Part shown: piece by piece, positions 8,745-16,651 of the stretch
Layout: every line of letters begins with the position of its first letter
Position numbering within the stretch: position 1 is the stretch's first letter
NCBI RefSeq assembly: GCF_004366595.1
Contig: NZ_SORE01000004.1
Coordinates: 186,001-250,000 of the forward strand
Direction: 5' to 3'
Origin: Paraburkholderia rhizosphaerae
GTDB lineage: Bacteria; Pseudomonadota; Gammaproteobacteria; Burkholderiales; Burkholderiaceae
Length of the DNA: 64,000 bases
Program-made: the position numbers and the translations under genes
The notes under the pieces: generated by a model
Told to the model about the DNA's origin: nothing
What the model saw: the letters and a program-made list of their open reading frames with translations, nothing else
Database searches by the model: none

Positions 8745-9578
8745 GTGAATTTTGACGACTATTGCCAGCAAAAAGCGGCACCTCCCGGATCGAGCACTTA
8801 CTACGCGCTGCGGCAGGCGCCGGTTGCGCGACAACCGCTGCTGACCGCGCTGTTCGCGCTGCGTCGCGAATTCGAAGAAACGGTCAGGGAGACCAGCGAT
8901 CCGACCGTCGGCCGCACGAAACTCGCGTGGTGGCAGAAGGAGGCCGCCGCGCTCGCGGCGGGCGAGCCATCGCACCCGGTATCGAAGGCGCTCGCCGCGC
9001 ACTGGCCGGATGCGCGCACCGAGTATCCGGCGCTGCAGACCTTGCTGGCCGGCTTCGAGATGGATCTCGACCAGGCGCGCTACCTCGACTATCCAAATCT
9101 GCGCCGCTATGTGGATAGCGTCGGCGGCACGTTCGCGTCGGTCATCGCGCGCGCCACCGCGAACGACCCGCAAGCGGCGGCAAGCTGGGCCGCGCCGCTC
9201 GGGCAGGCGCTGATGCTGGCGCAGATTGTCGTCGAACTGGGCGACGACGCGCGTCATGGCCGCATTTACATTCCGATCGATGAGATGCAACGTTTTAACG
9301 TGACCGCCGCGGATCTGATTAACCGCCGCTACACCGACGCGTTCACCGATCTGATGCGCTTCCAGACAACGCGCGCGCGCGACGCGATCGATACCGCGCT
9401 GCGTGGCCTGCCGGGCGCGGAGCGCGGCACGCAGCGCACGCTGCGTGCACTGGCCGCGCTGGCACTTGCCCTGCTCGATGAGATCGAACGCGACGGTTAT
9501 CACGTACTGCATCAGCGCATCGCGCTCACGCCGATCCGCAAGCTATGGGTTGCGTGGCGCGCCGCGCGGCGTCGCTAG
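8745..9578 (+). CDS. Squalene/phytoene synthase-fold protein with degenerate Asp motifs
   Basis: This 277-residue protein begins at GTG 8745 (VNFDDYCQQK), the conserved N-terminus of this group; upstream in-frame codons are not conserved in style. It belongs to the squalene/phytoene synthase superfamily. The first Asp-rich motif (normally DDxxD-like) is replaced by REFEETVRE at residues 40-49, and the second reads ELGDDARHGRIYIP at 164-177, with the first Asp changed to Glu. The pattern FALRREFEETVRETSDPTVGR resembles the mitochondrial complex I assembly factor NDUFAF6 group more than true HpnC/HpnD synthases. No hopanoid gene is adjacent. Prenyl synthase activity is doubtful; an assembly-type role is inference. 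Confidence 0.72.
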   Translation: MNFDDYCQQKAAPPGSSTYYALRQAPVARQPLLTALFALRREFEETVRETSDPTVGRTKLAWWQKEAAALAAGEPSHPVSKALAAHWPDARTEYPALQTLLAGFEMDLDQARYLDYPNLRRYVDSVGGTFASVIARATANDPQAAASWAAPLGQALMLAQIVVELGDDARHGRIYIPIDEMQRFNVTAADLINRRYTDAFTDLMRFQTTRARDAIDTALRGLPGAERGTQRTLRALAALALALLDEIERDGYHVLHQRIALTPIRKLWVAWRAARRR

Positions 9579-9661
9579 ATCACCGCGCATTGCCGCCGCA
9601 CCCCGCGATACGCTTGCACACACGACGGCGACGCGCGGCTAGTGGCACGCAGCACGCACAT

Positions 9662-10873
9662 TCAGATATGCAGCAATGGCAGCGGATCGAAGCACCTCTG
9701 CAGCACCGCCGCCGCATCGCACCCCCACCACGACGCCAGCACGGTCGCGTACAGCCGCCTGAAGTCGACCGCCATCGGCAGATTGCCGTTGCCGTCGAGC
9801 TGCGACATTGCCGGCGGCGCGCCGTACAGACCACCGCGCACGCTGCCGCCGATCACAAAGTGCGGGGCGCTGCTGCCGTGATCGGTGCCGCCGGTATCGT
9901 TTTCACGAGGCCGCCGGCCGAACTCCGAATACGTGACGATCAACGTCTGATCCCATAGACCCAGTTCGCGCAGTGTTGCTTGCAACGCATCGACGCCTTG
10001 CGCGAACTGTGCGAGCAGCAGCGCGTGCCGCTCGCGCTGGTTCGCATGCGTGTCGAAGCCGTTCAGCGTCACACGAATCACCGATGCATCGTGATCGGGC
10101 CGCGCGTACGCCGCGTCGCGTGGCGGACTCGCTGCGCTCGCAACGATCGCGTGGACCAGCGCTGCGCCGAATGCACCCAGCGGAAAACGCGTAAGCAACG
10201 CATGCTCGACGACCCCATCCGCATCCGCGCAATTCGACGACGGCATCAGCGTCGTGACGCCGCGCGCGGCGCCGGTCAACGGCCCCTGCTCTGCGCTGCC
10301 AATCACCAGCGCACCGCCAGGCAGCGCGCCAGCAAGCACGCTACCCGGCGTGCGCGGAACCGCTTGCGCGGATGCGAGCGCCCGTGTAACCCACCCATCG
10401 CGCAGATACCGGTGCGCGTCGGACGCGGTGTCCCAGATCTCCATCGCGCGAAAGTGCGACAGGTTGAAGTGCGGATAGCCCAGCCCTTGCACAATGGCCA
10501 GCTCGCCGCGTTGCCAAAGCGGCATCAGCGGCTGCAGCGCGGGATGCAGCGCGGCGCGCTCATCGAGCGGCAGCACCGCATCGCGAGCGATCGCAACATG
10601 TGGACGCAACGAGTAATAGAGCGGATCGGCAAACGGCACGACAGTGTTCAATCCGTCATTGCCACCTTTGAGCTCGATGAGGAACAGCAGCTTTCGACCG
10701 CTGGCCCGACCCGTGCTGTCGTACTGAGAAACGCGCTTCGCGCAGCGCGCGTCGCTTTGCGCGAAGCGTGCCGCGCCTTCGCATGCAGCGGCAAACGGCG
10801 CGCGCGGCAGCGACAGCGCTGAAAGCGCCGCACCCGCGGCCGCCGCAGTGGACAGGAACACGCGTCGCTTCAT
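9662..10873 (-). CDS. DUF1501 family protein with Tat-type signal
   Basis: This 403-residue exported protein has an N-terminus MKRRVFLSTAAAAGAALSA with twin arginines followed by a hydrophobic stretch, fitting the Tat pathway. The DUF1501 core is recognisable by FLIELKGGNDGLNTVVPF near residue 65, YPHFNLSHFRAMEIWDTA near 132, LNGFDTHANQ near 270, YSEFGRRPREND near 318 and GGTDHGSSAPHFVIGG near 330. These belong to the alkaline phosphatase/sulfatase-like fold. In many genomes DUF1501 genes are paired with a DUF1800 gene; none is here. The gene upstream on the same strand encodes a small exported protein. No enzymatic role is established for the family. Confidence 0.88.
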   Translation of the reverse strand: MKRRVFLSTAAAAGAALSALSLPRAPFAAACEGAARFAQSDARCAKRVSQYDSTGRASGRKLLFLIELKGGNDGLNTVVPFADPLYYSLRPHVAIARDAVLPLDERAALHPALQPLMPLWQRGELAIVQGLGYPHFNLSHFRAMEIWDTASDAHRYLRDGWVTRALASAQAVPRTPGSVLAGALPGGALVIGSAEQGPLTGAARGVTTLMPSSNCADADGVVEHALLTRFPLGAFGAALVHAIVASAASPPRDAAYARPDHDASVIRVTLNGFDTHANQRERHALLLAQFAQGVDALQATLRELGLWDQTLIVTYSEFGRRPRENDTGGTDHGSSAPHFVIGGSVRGGLYGAPPAMSQLDGNGNLPMAVDFRRLYATVLASWWGCDAAAVLQRCFDPLPLLHI

Positions 10874-10929
10874 GCTGTGTCTCGCTCCGTTGTCGATCCA
10901 GGGTCGCGTGCCCTGCTTCGTCTGCGTGT

Positions 10930-11268
10930 CTAGCGCTTGTACAACTCGCGTACCGCATCTTCGATATGCTGCCTTAACAAACGCCGCTCCTCGGGCGTCA
11001 TATGTCCGTCACGACGACGCTGATCGAGATCCGGCGGCACCGCCGTGCGCACGATCGCATCGGAGGCCGGTGATGTGTCGACAGCCGGTTTGCGTGGCGT
11101 GCGAGGCGCACGGGTATGGGGATGAGAAGCGGGACGAGGGGGAGCGACGCGATCGGCAACAGGCGGAGGGTCGGCCAGCGCGGGCGGGCTCAGCGCGCCC
11201 GCGAACGTGCTCGCTGCTGCCAGCGCAATCACGCTCAGGCGCACGTTCGGCCATACCCCTCCCTTCAT
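10930..11268 (-). CDS. Small exported proline-rich protein of unknown function
   Basis: The 112-residue product starts at ATG 11268, chosen because AAGGG lies 6 nt upstream; an in-frame start 24 nt further out lacks such a site. Residues 1-33 form a signal peptide (hydrophobic LSVIALAAASTFAGALS, cut after PALA). The mature protein is Pro/Arg/Ala rich (APPRPASHPHTRAPRTPRKPA) and ends in a charged helix, MTPEERRLLRQHIEDAVRELY. It may be transcribed with the DUF1501 gene 56 nt downstream. The family was not recognised. The C-terminal helix suggests a protein-protein contact, which is inference. Confidence 0.65.
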   Translation of the reverse strand: MKGGVWPNVRLSVIALAAASTFAGALSPPALADPPPVADRVAPPRPASHPHTRAPRTPRKPAVDTSPASDAIVRTAVPPDLDQRRRDGHMTPEERRLLRQHIEDAVRELYKR

Positions 11269-11505
11269 CTTGTTCCCTTCGTAACGCTGCAACCGGCTAC
11301 CTCAAATGCGTTTGGTGATTCCGGCAAAAACCGGGCGCGAGAGTGTTGGTCTAGTGAAGTATCTACCGAACTGGCGCGAACAGTAAAGGAGTGTAAGCGC
11401 GCCCGCTTTACGCCGCGCCACAGGCCGGGTAAATTTTGTAACTGACTGTTACGCGATAAATGCCGCAAACGCGTTCCCCTTTCTAATCGCGCTAAGATGC
11501 CGACC

Positions 11506-12231
11506 ATGGAAACCAAAAACCCTTCGAAAATCCTCGTTGTCGACGACGACCCGCGGTTGCGCGACCTGTTGCGCCGCTATCTCGGCGAGCAAGGCTTTAA
11601 CGTCTATGTCGCCGAAAACGCGCCGTCGATGAACAAGCTTTGGGTTCGCGAACGTTTCGATCTGCTGGTGCTTGACCTGATGTTGCCGGGAGAGGACGGG
11701 CTCTCCATTTGCCGGCGTCTGCGCGGCAGCAACGACCGCACGCCGATCATCATGTTGACCGCGAAAGGCGAAGACGTCGATCGTATCGTCGGCCTTGAAA
11801 TGGGTGCCGACGACTATCTGCCGAAACCGTTCAACCCACGCGAACTGGTCGCACGCATTCACGCGGTATTGCGCAGACAGTCGCCATCCGAGTTGCCGGG
11901 CGCCCCGTCCGAAACGTCGGAGGTGTTCGAGTTCGGCGAGTTCGCGCTGAATCTCGCGACGCGCACATTGACCAAAGCCGGTCAGGAAATTCCGCTCACC
12001 ACCGGCGAGTTCTCGGTATTGAAAGTGTTCGCCCGCCATCCGCGCCAACCGCTGTCGCGCGAAAAGCTGATGGAACTGGCGCGCGGCCGCGAATACGAAG
12101 TCTTCGATCGCAGTCTCGATGTGCAGATCTCGCGTCTTCGCAAACTGATTGAACCCGATCCCGGCAGTCCCCGCTTTATCCAGACCGTCTGGGGTCTCGG
12201 ATACGTGTTCATTCCTGACGGCGCAGCCTGA
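11506..12231 (+). CDS. ompR: Two-component response regulator OmpR
   Basis: This is an OmpR-type regulator of 241 residues from METKNPSK (ATG 11506); an ATG three codons upstream is possible. The receiver domain has the acidic pair Asp13/Asp14, phospho-acceptor Asp57 (VLDLMLPGEDG), the conserved MLTAKGED and the KPF Lys. The C-terminal winged-helix domain contains RELVARIHAVLRR, SREKLMELARGREYEVFDRSLDVQISRLRK and QTVWGLGYVF. The kinase gene envZ begins 44 nt downstream. A GTAAC-N5-GTTAC inverted repeat at 11438-11452, about 50 nt upstream, is a possible control site, but nothing shows it is an OmpR box. Porin and osmolarity control is the known role of the family. Confidence 0.95.
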   Translation: METKNPSKILVVDDDPRLRDLLRRYLGEQGFNVYVAENAPSMNKLWVRERFDLLVLDLMLPGEDGLSICRRLRGSNDRTPIIMLTAKGEDVDRIVGLEMGADDYLPKPFNPRELVARIHAVLRRQSPSELPGAPSETSEVFEFGEFALNLATRTLTKAGQEIPLTTGEFSVLKVFARHPRQPLSREKLMELARGREYEVFDRSLDVQISRLRKLIEPDPGSPRFIQTVWGLGYVFIPDGAA

Positions 12232-12274
12232 GTTGGTTCACTGCGTGGTGTCAGATCTTCAATAAGAAGGCCGC

Positions 12275-13624
12275 ATGCGGATCGACCGGCGCCTCCTGAC
12301 GCTCGCGTTCGGCGGCCTTTTCTGGCGGACGTTTCTGCTGATCGCGCTGTTGATCGCGGTCAGTCTCGCCGCATGGTTCCAGAGCTTCCGGGTGATCGAA
12401 CGCGAGCCGCGCGCGCAGCGCGTCGCGTTGCAGCTGGTCGCGATCGTGAAGCTCACGCGCACCGCGCTGCTCTACTCCGATCCGGACTTGCGGCGCGCGC
12501 TGCTGCAGGATCTCGAAAGCAACGAAGGCGTGCGCGTGTACCCGCGCGAAACCACCGACAAATACAAGCTGCAGCCGGACGAATCGCTGAACCGGTTGAT
12601 CGAGCATGACATCCGCGGGCGTCTTGGCGACGACACGATCATCGCGCAATCGGTGAACGACATTCCGGGCGTCTGGATCAGCTTCAAGATCGACGACGAC
12701 GATTACTGGGTCGCGCTTGATCGCGATCAGCTCGATAACGTAACCGGCCTGCAATGGGCCGGCTGGGGCGTGTTCGCACTTGCGCTTTCGCTATTCGGCG
12801 CGGCATTCATCACGAGCCTCGTGAACCGGCCATTCGCACGACTCGCGATGGCCGCGCGCCGGGTCGGCTCCGGGCAATCGCCGGAGCAGTTGCCCGAGCG
12901 CGGTCTCGGTGTCGCGGCCGAAACCAACCGAAGCTTCAATCAGATGGTGCGCGATCTCGAGCAACTCGAAGCGGACCGCGCACTGATGCTCGCGGGCATC
13001 TCGCACGACCTGCGCACGCCGCTTGCTCGCTTAAGACTCGAGACGGAAATGAGTCCTTCCGACCAGACGACCAAGGACGCGATGATCGACGACATCGAGC
13101 AGATGGATATGATCATTGGGCGCTTCCTCGATTACGCGCGGCCGGTGCAGCGGATGCCCGAGCCGGTCGACCTGTCGGTGATCGCCGGCGAACTGGCGGC
13201 GCGGATGTCGACCGAAGACGGCATCCGGCTGATTACGCGCCTCGCTCCGTCCGCGGTGATCGAAGCGGATGAAACGGATATCCGGCGCGTGGTCGGCAAC
13301 CTGATCGAGAACGCGCGCAAGTACGGCTTAAGCGAGGCCGATGGCATTCCGCACGTGATACTCGAGACGCGGGTGTCGCATTCGCGCGTCGAGTTGTCGG
13401 TGGTCGATGAGGGTCCGGGCATTCCCGAGGACCAACTCGCGCTTGTCACACGACCGTTTTACCGTGTCAATACGGCACGCACGCAAGCGAACGGCACCGG
13501 CCTCGGGATGGCGATCGTGCAGCGCCTGGTCGGCCGGTATCGCGGCGCACTGCGGCTGCGCAACCGGACGCCGGGTCCGGGCCTCGAGGTGACGATAGAG
13601 TTCCCGCTCGCGAAGAGCGGCTAA
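12275..13624 (+). CDS. envZ: Osmosensing histidine kinase EnvZ
   Basis: This is the membrane sensor kinase partner of OmpR, 449 residues. TM1 is about residues 17-38 and TM2 about 163-183, enclosing a periplasmic domain of roughly 125 residues. A HAMP linker follows (NRPFARLAMAARRVGSG). The dimerisation box is GISHDLRTPLARLRLETEM with phospho-acceptor His244. The ATPase domain shows the N box NLIENARKYG, the G1 box DEGPGIP, and the G2 box GTGLGMAIVQRLV. It is co-oriented with ompR and separated from it by 43 nt. All catalytic motifs are intact. Confidence 0.95.
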   Translation: MRIDRRLLTLAFGGLFWRTFLLIALLIAVSLAAWFQSFRVIEREPRAQRVALQLVAIVKLTRTALLYSDPDLRRALLQDLESNEGVRVYPRETTDKYKLQPDESLNRLIEHDIRGRLGDDTIIAQSVNDIPGVWISFKIDDDDYWVALDRDQLDNVTGLQWAGWGVFALALSLFGAAFITSLVNRPFARLAMAARRVGSGQSPEQLPERGLGVAAETNRSFNQMVRDLEQLEADRALMLAGISHDLRTPLARLRLETEMSPSDQTTKDAMIDDIEQMDMIIGRFLDYARPVQRMPEPVDLSVIAGELAARMSTEDGIRLITRLAPSAVIEADETDIRRVVGNLIENARKYGLSEADGIPHVILETRVSHSRVELSVVDEGPGIPEDQLALVTRPFYRVNTARTQANGTGLGMAIVQRLVGRYRGALRLRNRTPGPGLEVTIEFPLAKSG

Positions 13625-13774
13625 TGCAACATCGGCGGCAGCCCGTTCAGGTTGAATAAAACCTGCTTCGTCCCCATAACAACAGGATTGCCTCGGACGA
13701 AACCGAAACAATCGTCCCGCCGCCCACTATCGTCGTGTTGAAGAAAATCTATCCGCGTCGTTAGTGAAAAACTA

Positions 13775-13803
13775 TTGCCCGAAAATAGCAATAGAGTTAT
13801 AGT
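13775..13803 (+). promoter_or_regulatory. Predicted sigma-70 promoter of ahpC
   Basis: TTGCCC (13775-13780), a 17-nt spacer and TATAGT (13798-13803) form a good promoter about 130 nt before ahpC. CTAT/ATAG tetranucleotides at 13749, 13772, 13785, 13791 and 13799 recall OxyR half-sites, but their spacing does not follow the regular 10-11 nt OxyR pattern, so OxyR control is only a suggestion. The rest of the 307-nt gap between envZ and ahpC shows nothing else. Confidence 0.6.
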
Positions 13804-13931
13804 GTTTGTGCACCGCGTCGAAACCGCTCGAATGAGCGAGGTGCCCGATCAGATCAGTTACGGCGGTTGCCGCGTGGCGAGCAACCCCGCTTTGAAAACC
13901 TGTTTGCCACTTTTTACATAGGAGTGTCTGC

Positions 13932-14480
13932 ATGAAAACCGTCGGCGATAAAATCGAAGCTTTCACCGTCACCGCTGCGAAGCCTGGCTTTAACCACCAC
14001 GAAGAAAACGGCGTGTCGGCGTTCGAAGAAATCACCGAACAGTCGTTCCCGGGCAAGTGGAAAATCATTTACTTCTATCCGAAGGACTTCACGTTCGTTT
14101 GCCCGACGGAAATCGTCGAATTCGGCAAGCTGACGAAAGACTTCGCAGAGCGTGACGCCGTTCTGCTCGGCGGCAGCGTCGACAACGAGTTCGTCAAGCT
14201 CGCATGGCGCCGTGAACACAAGGACCTCGACAAGCTGAACCACTACGCGTTCGGCGATGTCAAGGGCGAGCTGATCGACCAGCTCGGCGTGCGCGACAAG
14301 GAAGCCGGTGTTGCACTGCGCGCGACGTTCATCGTCGACCCGCACAACGTGATCCAACACGTGTCGGTCAACAACCTGAACGTCGGCCGTAACCCGGAAG
14401 AAGTGCTGCGCATTCTGGACGGTCTGCAAACGGACGAACTGTGCCCGTGCAACCGCGCAGTCGGCGGCGCAACGCTGTAA
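13932..14480 (+). CDS. ahpC: Alkyl hydroperoxide reductase AhpC (peroxiredoxin)
   Basis: This cytoplasmic peroxiredoxin reduces organic hydroperoxides and peroxynitrite. The 182-residue protein has the peroxidatic site FVCPTE with Cys57 and a C-terminal pair at Cys171 and Cys173 (ELCPCNRAVGG), the arrangement of the mycobacterial AhpC type that is recycled by AhpD rather than AhpF. ahpD follows directly on the same strand, consistent with that. The start ATG 13932 has AGGAG-type pairing upstream (ATAGGAGTG). A hairpin lies between the two genes, so AhpC may be made in excess over AhpD. Confidence 0.96.
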   Translation: MKTVGDKIEAFTVTAAKPGFNHHEENGVSAFEEITEQSFPGKWKIIYFYPKDFTFVCPTEIVEFGKLTKDFAERDAVLLGGSVDNEFVKLAWRREHKDLDKLNHYAFGDVKGELIDQLGVRDKEAGVALRATFIVDPHNVIQHVSVNNLNVGRNPEEVLRILDGLQTDELCPCNRAVGGATL

Positions 14481-14493
14481 TTTATTGCAGCAG

Positions 14494-14532
14494 AAAGCCC
14501 GCTAAGCTTGAAAAAGCCGGCGGGCTTTTTTA
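14494..14532 (+). terminator. Hairpin terminator/attenuator between ahpC and ahpD
   Basis: A 9-bp stem (AAAGCCCGC at 14494-14502 with 14520-14528) is followed by a T run. It starts 14 nt after the ahpC stop. Since ahpD follows within 25 nt, it probably works as a partial terminator. Confidence 0.72.
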
Positions 14533-14556
14533 TCGGCAACACGATAGGAGATATCT

Positions 14557-15081
14557 ATGGAATTCTTGTCCGCGATCAAAGAACTTGTGCCTGACTACGC
14601 GAAGGATATTCGCTTGAATCTGGACGGCACGATCGCGCGTTCGTCGCTCGAAGGCAACGACGCGGTCGCCGTCGCGCTGGCTGCCGCGTTTGCCGCGCAG
14701 AGCCCGGCGCTGGTCGCCGCGATCCGCAATGCCGGCGTGCTGTCGCCCGAGGAAATCAACGGCGCGCTGACCGCAGCGGCGCTGATGGGCATGAACAACG
14801 TGTGGTACCCGTACGTTGAAATGACCGGCGACGCGGATCTGAAGTCGCAGCCCGCCGGCCTGCGGATGAACGCATACGCGTCGCACGGCGGCGTCGACAA
14901 GCGCCGCTTCGAAATGTACGCGCTCGCGTCGTCGATCATCGGCAAGTGTCACTTCTGCGTGAAGTCGCACTTCGATACGCTGCTCAAGGAAGGCATGAGC
15001 TCGACGCAGCTGCGCGACGTCGGCCGCATCGCCGCGGTGATCAATGCCGCCGCGCTGGTGATTGCTGCTGAAGGCAAGTAA
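14557..15081 (+). CDS. ahpD: Alkyl hydroperoxidase AhpD
   Basis: AhpD (174 residues) is the thiol adaptor that reduces AhpC. The active-site motif KCHFCVKSH places Cys131 and Cys134 with His138, matching the Cys-X-X-Cys and proton-relay His of the M. tuberculosis enzyme; Glu119 (RFEMYA) fits the conserved acid. The start ATG 14557 is preceded by AGGAGAT. It follows ahpC behind a hairpin and precedes a bidirectional terminator. The protein is all-helical and expected to be a cytoplasmic trimer by family knowledge. Confidence 0.95.
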   Translation: MEFLSAIKELVPDYAKDIRLNLDGTIARSSLEGNDAVAVALAAAFAAQSPALVAAIRNAGVLSPEEINGALTAAALMGMNNVWYPYVEMTGDADLKSQPAGLRMNAYASHGGVDKRRFEMYALASSIIGKCHFCVKSHFDTLLKEGMSSTQLRDVGRIAAVINAAALVIAAEGK

Positions 15082-15154
15082 TACGGCGCTTTAAGCGATA
15101 CGTCACACAAGTGCGTCACCCCGCGCGGCGATACACGATATCGCCGGGCTCAAG

Positions 15155-15192
15155 CAAAAACGCCACGCATGATCTGCGTGGCGTTCTGCTTT
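15155..15192. terminator. Bidirectional terminator between ahpD and ispF
   Basis: A perfect CGCCACGCA/TGCGTGGCG stem (15161-15169 with 15175-15183) is flanked by A-rich sequence on the left (AAAAA) and T-rich on the right (TTCTGCTTTT). It can therefore end ahpD on the plus strand and ispF on the minus strand. Confidence 0.82.
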
Positions 15193-15227
15193 TGGACGCC
15201 GGCAAACGCCGGTCAAGCCCGCGCAAA

Positions 15228-15707
15228 CTACTTGCGCGTCAACAACACCGCGGCCTGCGCCTCGATGCCATCGCCGCGGCCGAGATAGCCGAGCTTTTCA
15301 TTGGTCTTCGCCTTCACGTTGACACGCTCGAGCGGCAGTTGCAAATCGGCGGCAATATTCGCGCGCATCGCGTCGATATGCGGCGCGAGCTTCGGCGCCT
15401 GCGCGATCACGGTACTGTCGACGTTCGCGATCGCAAAACCCGCGCGCGCAATGCGCGCCGCGCATTCGCGCAGCAGCACCCGGCTGTCGGCGCCGGCGAA
15501 TTCCTTGTCCGTGTCGGGAAAATGACGGCCGATATCGCCGAGTGACGCGGCGCCGAACAGCGCATCGGTAATCGCGTGCAGCAACACGTCCGCGTCCGAA
15601 TGGCCAAGCAGCCCGCGATCATACGGCACCGTCACGCCGCCGATGATCAACGGCCGGCCCGGCACCAGCGCGTGCACGTCGTAACCTTGTCCGATTCTGA
15701 AATCCAT
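15228..15707 (-). CDS. ispF: 2-C-methyl-D-erythritol 2,4-cyclodiphosphate synthase
   Basis: IspF cyclises CDP-methylerythritol phosphate in the MEP isoprenoid pathway. The 159-residue product from [12 protein letters not shown] (ATG 15707) has the metal ligands Asp8 and His10 in GYDVH, the [15 protein letters not shown] segment with the third zinc His, and [19 protein letters not shown] near the C-terminus. A start five codons upstream is possible, but Burkholderia IspF begins at MDFRIG. It lies 83 nt downstream of ispD on the same strand, the common ispDF arrangement. Confidence 0.96.
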   Translation of the reverse strand: MDFRIGQGYDVHALVPGRPLIIGGVTVPYDRGLLGHSDADVLLHAITDALFGAASLGDIGRHFPDTDKEFAGADSRVLLRECAARIARAGFAIANVDSTVIAQAPKLAPHIDAMRANIAADLQLPLERVNVKAKTNEKLGYLGRGDGIEAQAAVLLTRK

Positions 15708-15790
15708 AGTGGTGGGGTCCATTGTTATGTGGTGGCCGGCAACCGCGATAGCGCGTTGCCGCGCGCCGCGTCAGGGAGAGAAGCGAACTG

Positions 15791-16519
15791 TCACGAAGAA
15801 GCCGCATTCAGCGTCGCGGCCGGCCGGCTCAGGATCGCGTCCGCCAGATCGAAATCTTCCGGGTAGGTCACCTTGAAATTGCGCAGGCTGCCCTGCACGA
15901 GCCGCGGCGCATGCCCGATCCATTCGATCGCGCTCGCCTCGTCGGTCAGATCGTGGCCCTCTTGCTGCGCGCGCAGAATCGCCTCGCGTAGCATGCCGAC
16001 GCGGAACATCTGCGGCGTCTGTGCCTGCCAGAGTCCGTCGCGGCCTTCGGTGCGCGCAATGCGAGTATCGGTATCCGGCGCAATGCGCTTTAGCGTGTCC
16101 GCGACCGGCAGCGCCATAATGCCGCCGATCGCATCGTCCTTGAGCGCGTCGACCAGCGAGCGGATCAGCGTCGGCGTGATACCGGGGCGGGCCGCGTCGT
16201 GCACGAGCACCCAGTCGTTGTCGCTTGCCCCGAATTCGGCAAGCGCATGCAGACCGTTCAGCACCGACGCCTGCCGCGACGCACCGCCGCAACGTCGCAC
16301 CGCAAAGCGCAGACCCGCGAAGCGGCGCGCATCGAAATGCTCGTCGTTCGGCGCGAGCACGACCAGCGTCTGCGCAAACTCGCTGCACGCGTCGAACGCC
16401 GCGAGCGAGTAATGCAGCATGTCGCGTCCGGCAACGCTTCGATATTGCTTGGGCATCGGCGCGCCGGAACGGCTGCCGGTACCCGCACCGGGAATCAGGG
16501 CAAAAAGACGGGGAGTCAC
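15791..16519 (-). CDS. ispD: 2-C-methyl-D-erythritol 4-phosphate cytidylyltransferase
   Basis: IspD transfers CMP to methylerythritol phosphate. From GTG 16519 the protein has 242 residues and begins [19 protein letters not shown], the nucleotide-binding loop, with [10 protein letters not shown] just after. Other family segments are [15 protein letters not shown] and [10 protein letters not shown], and the C-terminal [19 protein letters not shown] longer open frame extends upstream to about 16627, but that part is not IspD-like, so the GTG is preferred even though its ribosome-binding site is weak. Where related proteins have Cys in IPCAGTG this one has Gly. Confidence 0.94.
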   Translation of the reverse strand: MTPRLFALIPGAGTGSRSGAPMPKQYRSVAGRDMLHYSLAAFDACSEFAQTLVVLAPNDEHFDARRFAGLRFAVRRCGGASRQASVLNGLHALAEFGASDNDWVLVHDAARPGITPTLIRSLVDALKDDAIGGIMALPVADTLKRIAPDTDTRIARTEGRDGLWQAQTPQMFRVGMLREAILRAQQEGHDLTDEASAIEWIGHAPRLVQGSLRNFKVTYPEDFDLADAILSRPAATLNAASS

Positions 16520-16651
16520 AGAACGGGATGCTGCAAAGTCAAAGTGAAGGTCGGATTTTATAATAGGTCCTTCGCCCGCACGTCCCGACACGCGTAAACT
16601 TGCCGTTTCTGCCGACGCTCCGGTCAACTCAACGGCCGTTCTTCCTTATTT
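16520..16651. other. Divergent promoter region ispD / mfd
   Basis: An AT-rich island with TATAAT (16559-16564) on the plus strand and TATAAA read on the minus strand lies midway between the two divergent genes. -35 elements are weak on both sides, so promoter assignment is tentative. Confidence 0.35.

Noticed and set aside
8745..9578. Annotation as HpnD presqualene diphosphate synthase
   Set aside because: The Asp-rich catalytic motifs are not intact and no hopanoid genes are linked; family-level naming is safer.
11438..11452. OmpR autoregulatory box upstream of ompR
   Set aside because: Only a single GTAAC-N5-GTTAC inverted repeat is seen; it does not match known OmpR-site structure well enough to annotate.
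13745..13803. Canonical OxyR tetranucleotide array upstream of ahpC
   Set aside because: ATAG/CTAT elements occur, but spacings of 23, 13, 6 and 8 nt do not fit the four-element OxyR pattern; reported only as suggestive.
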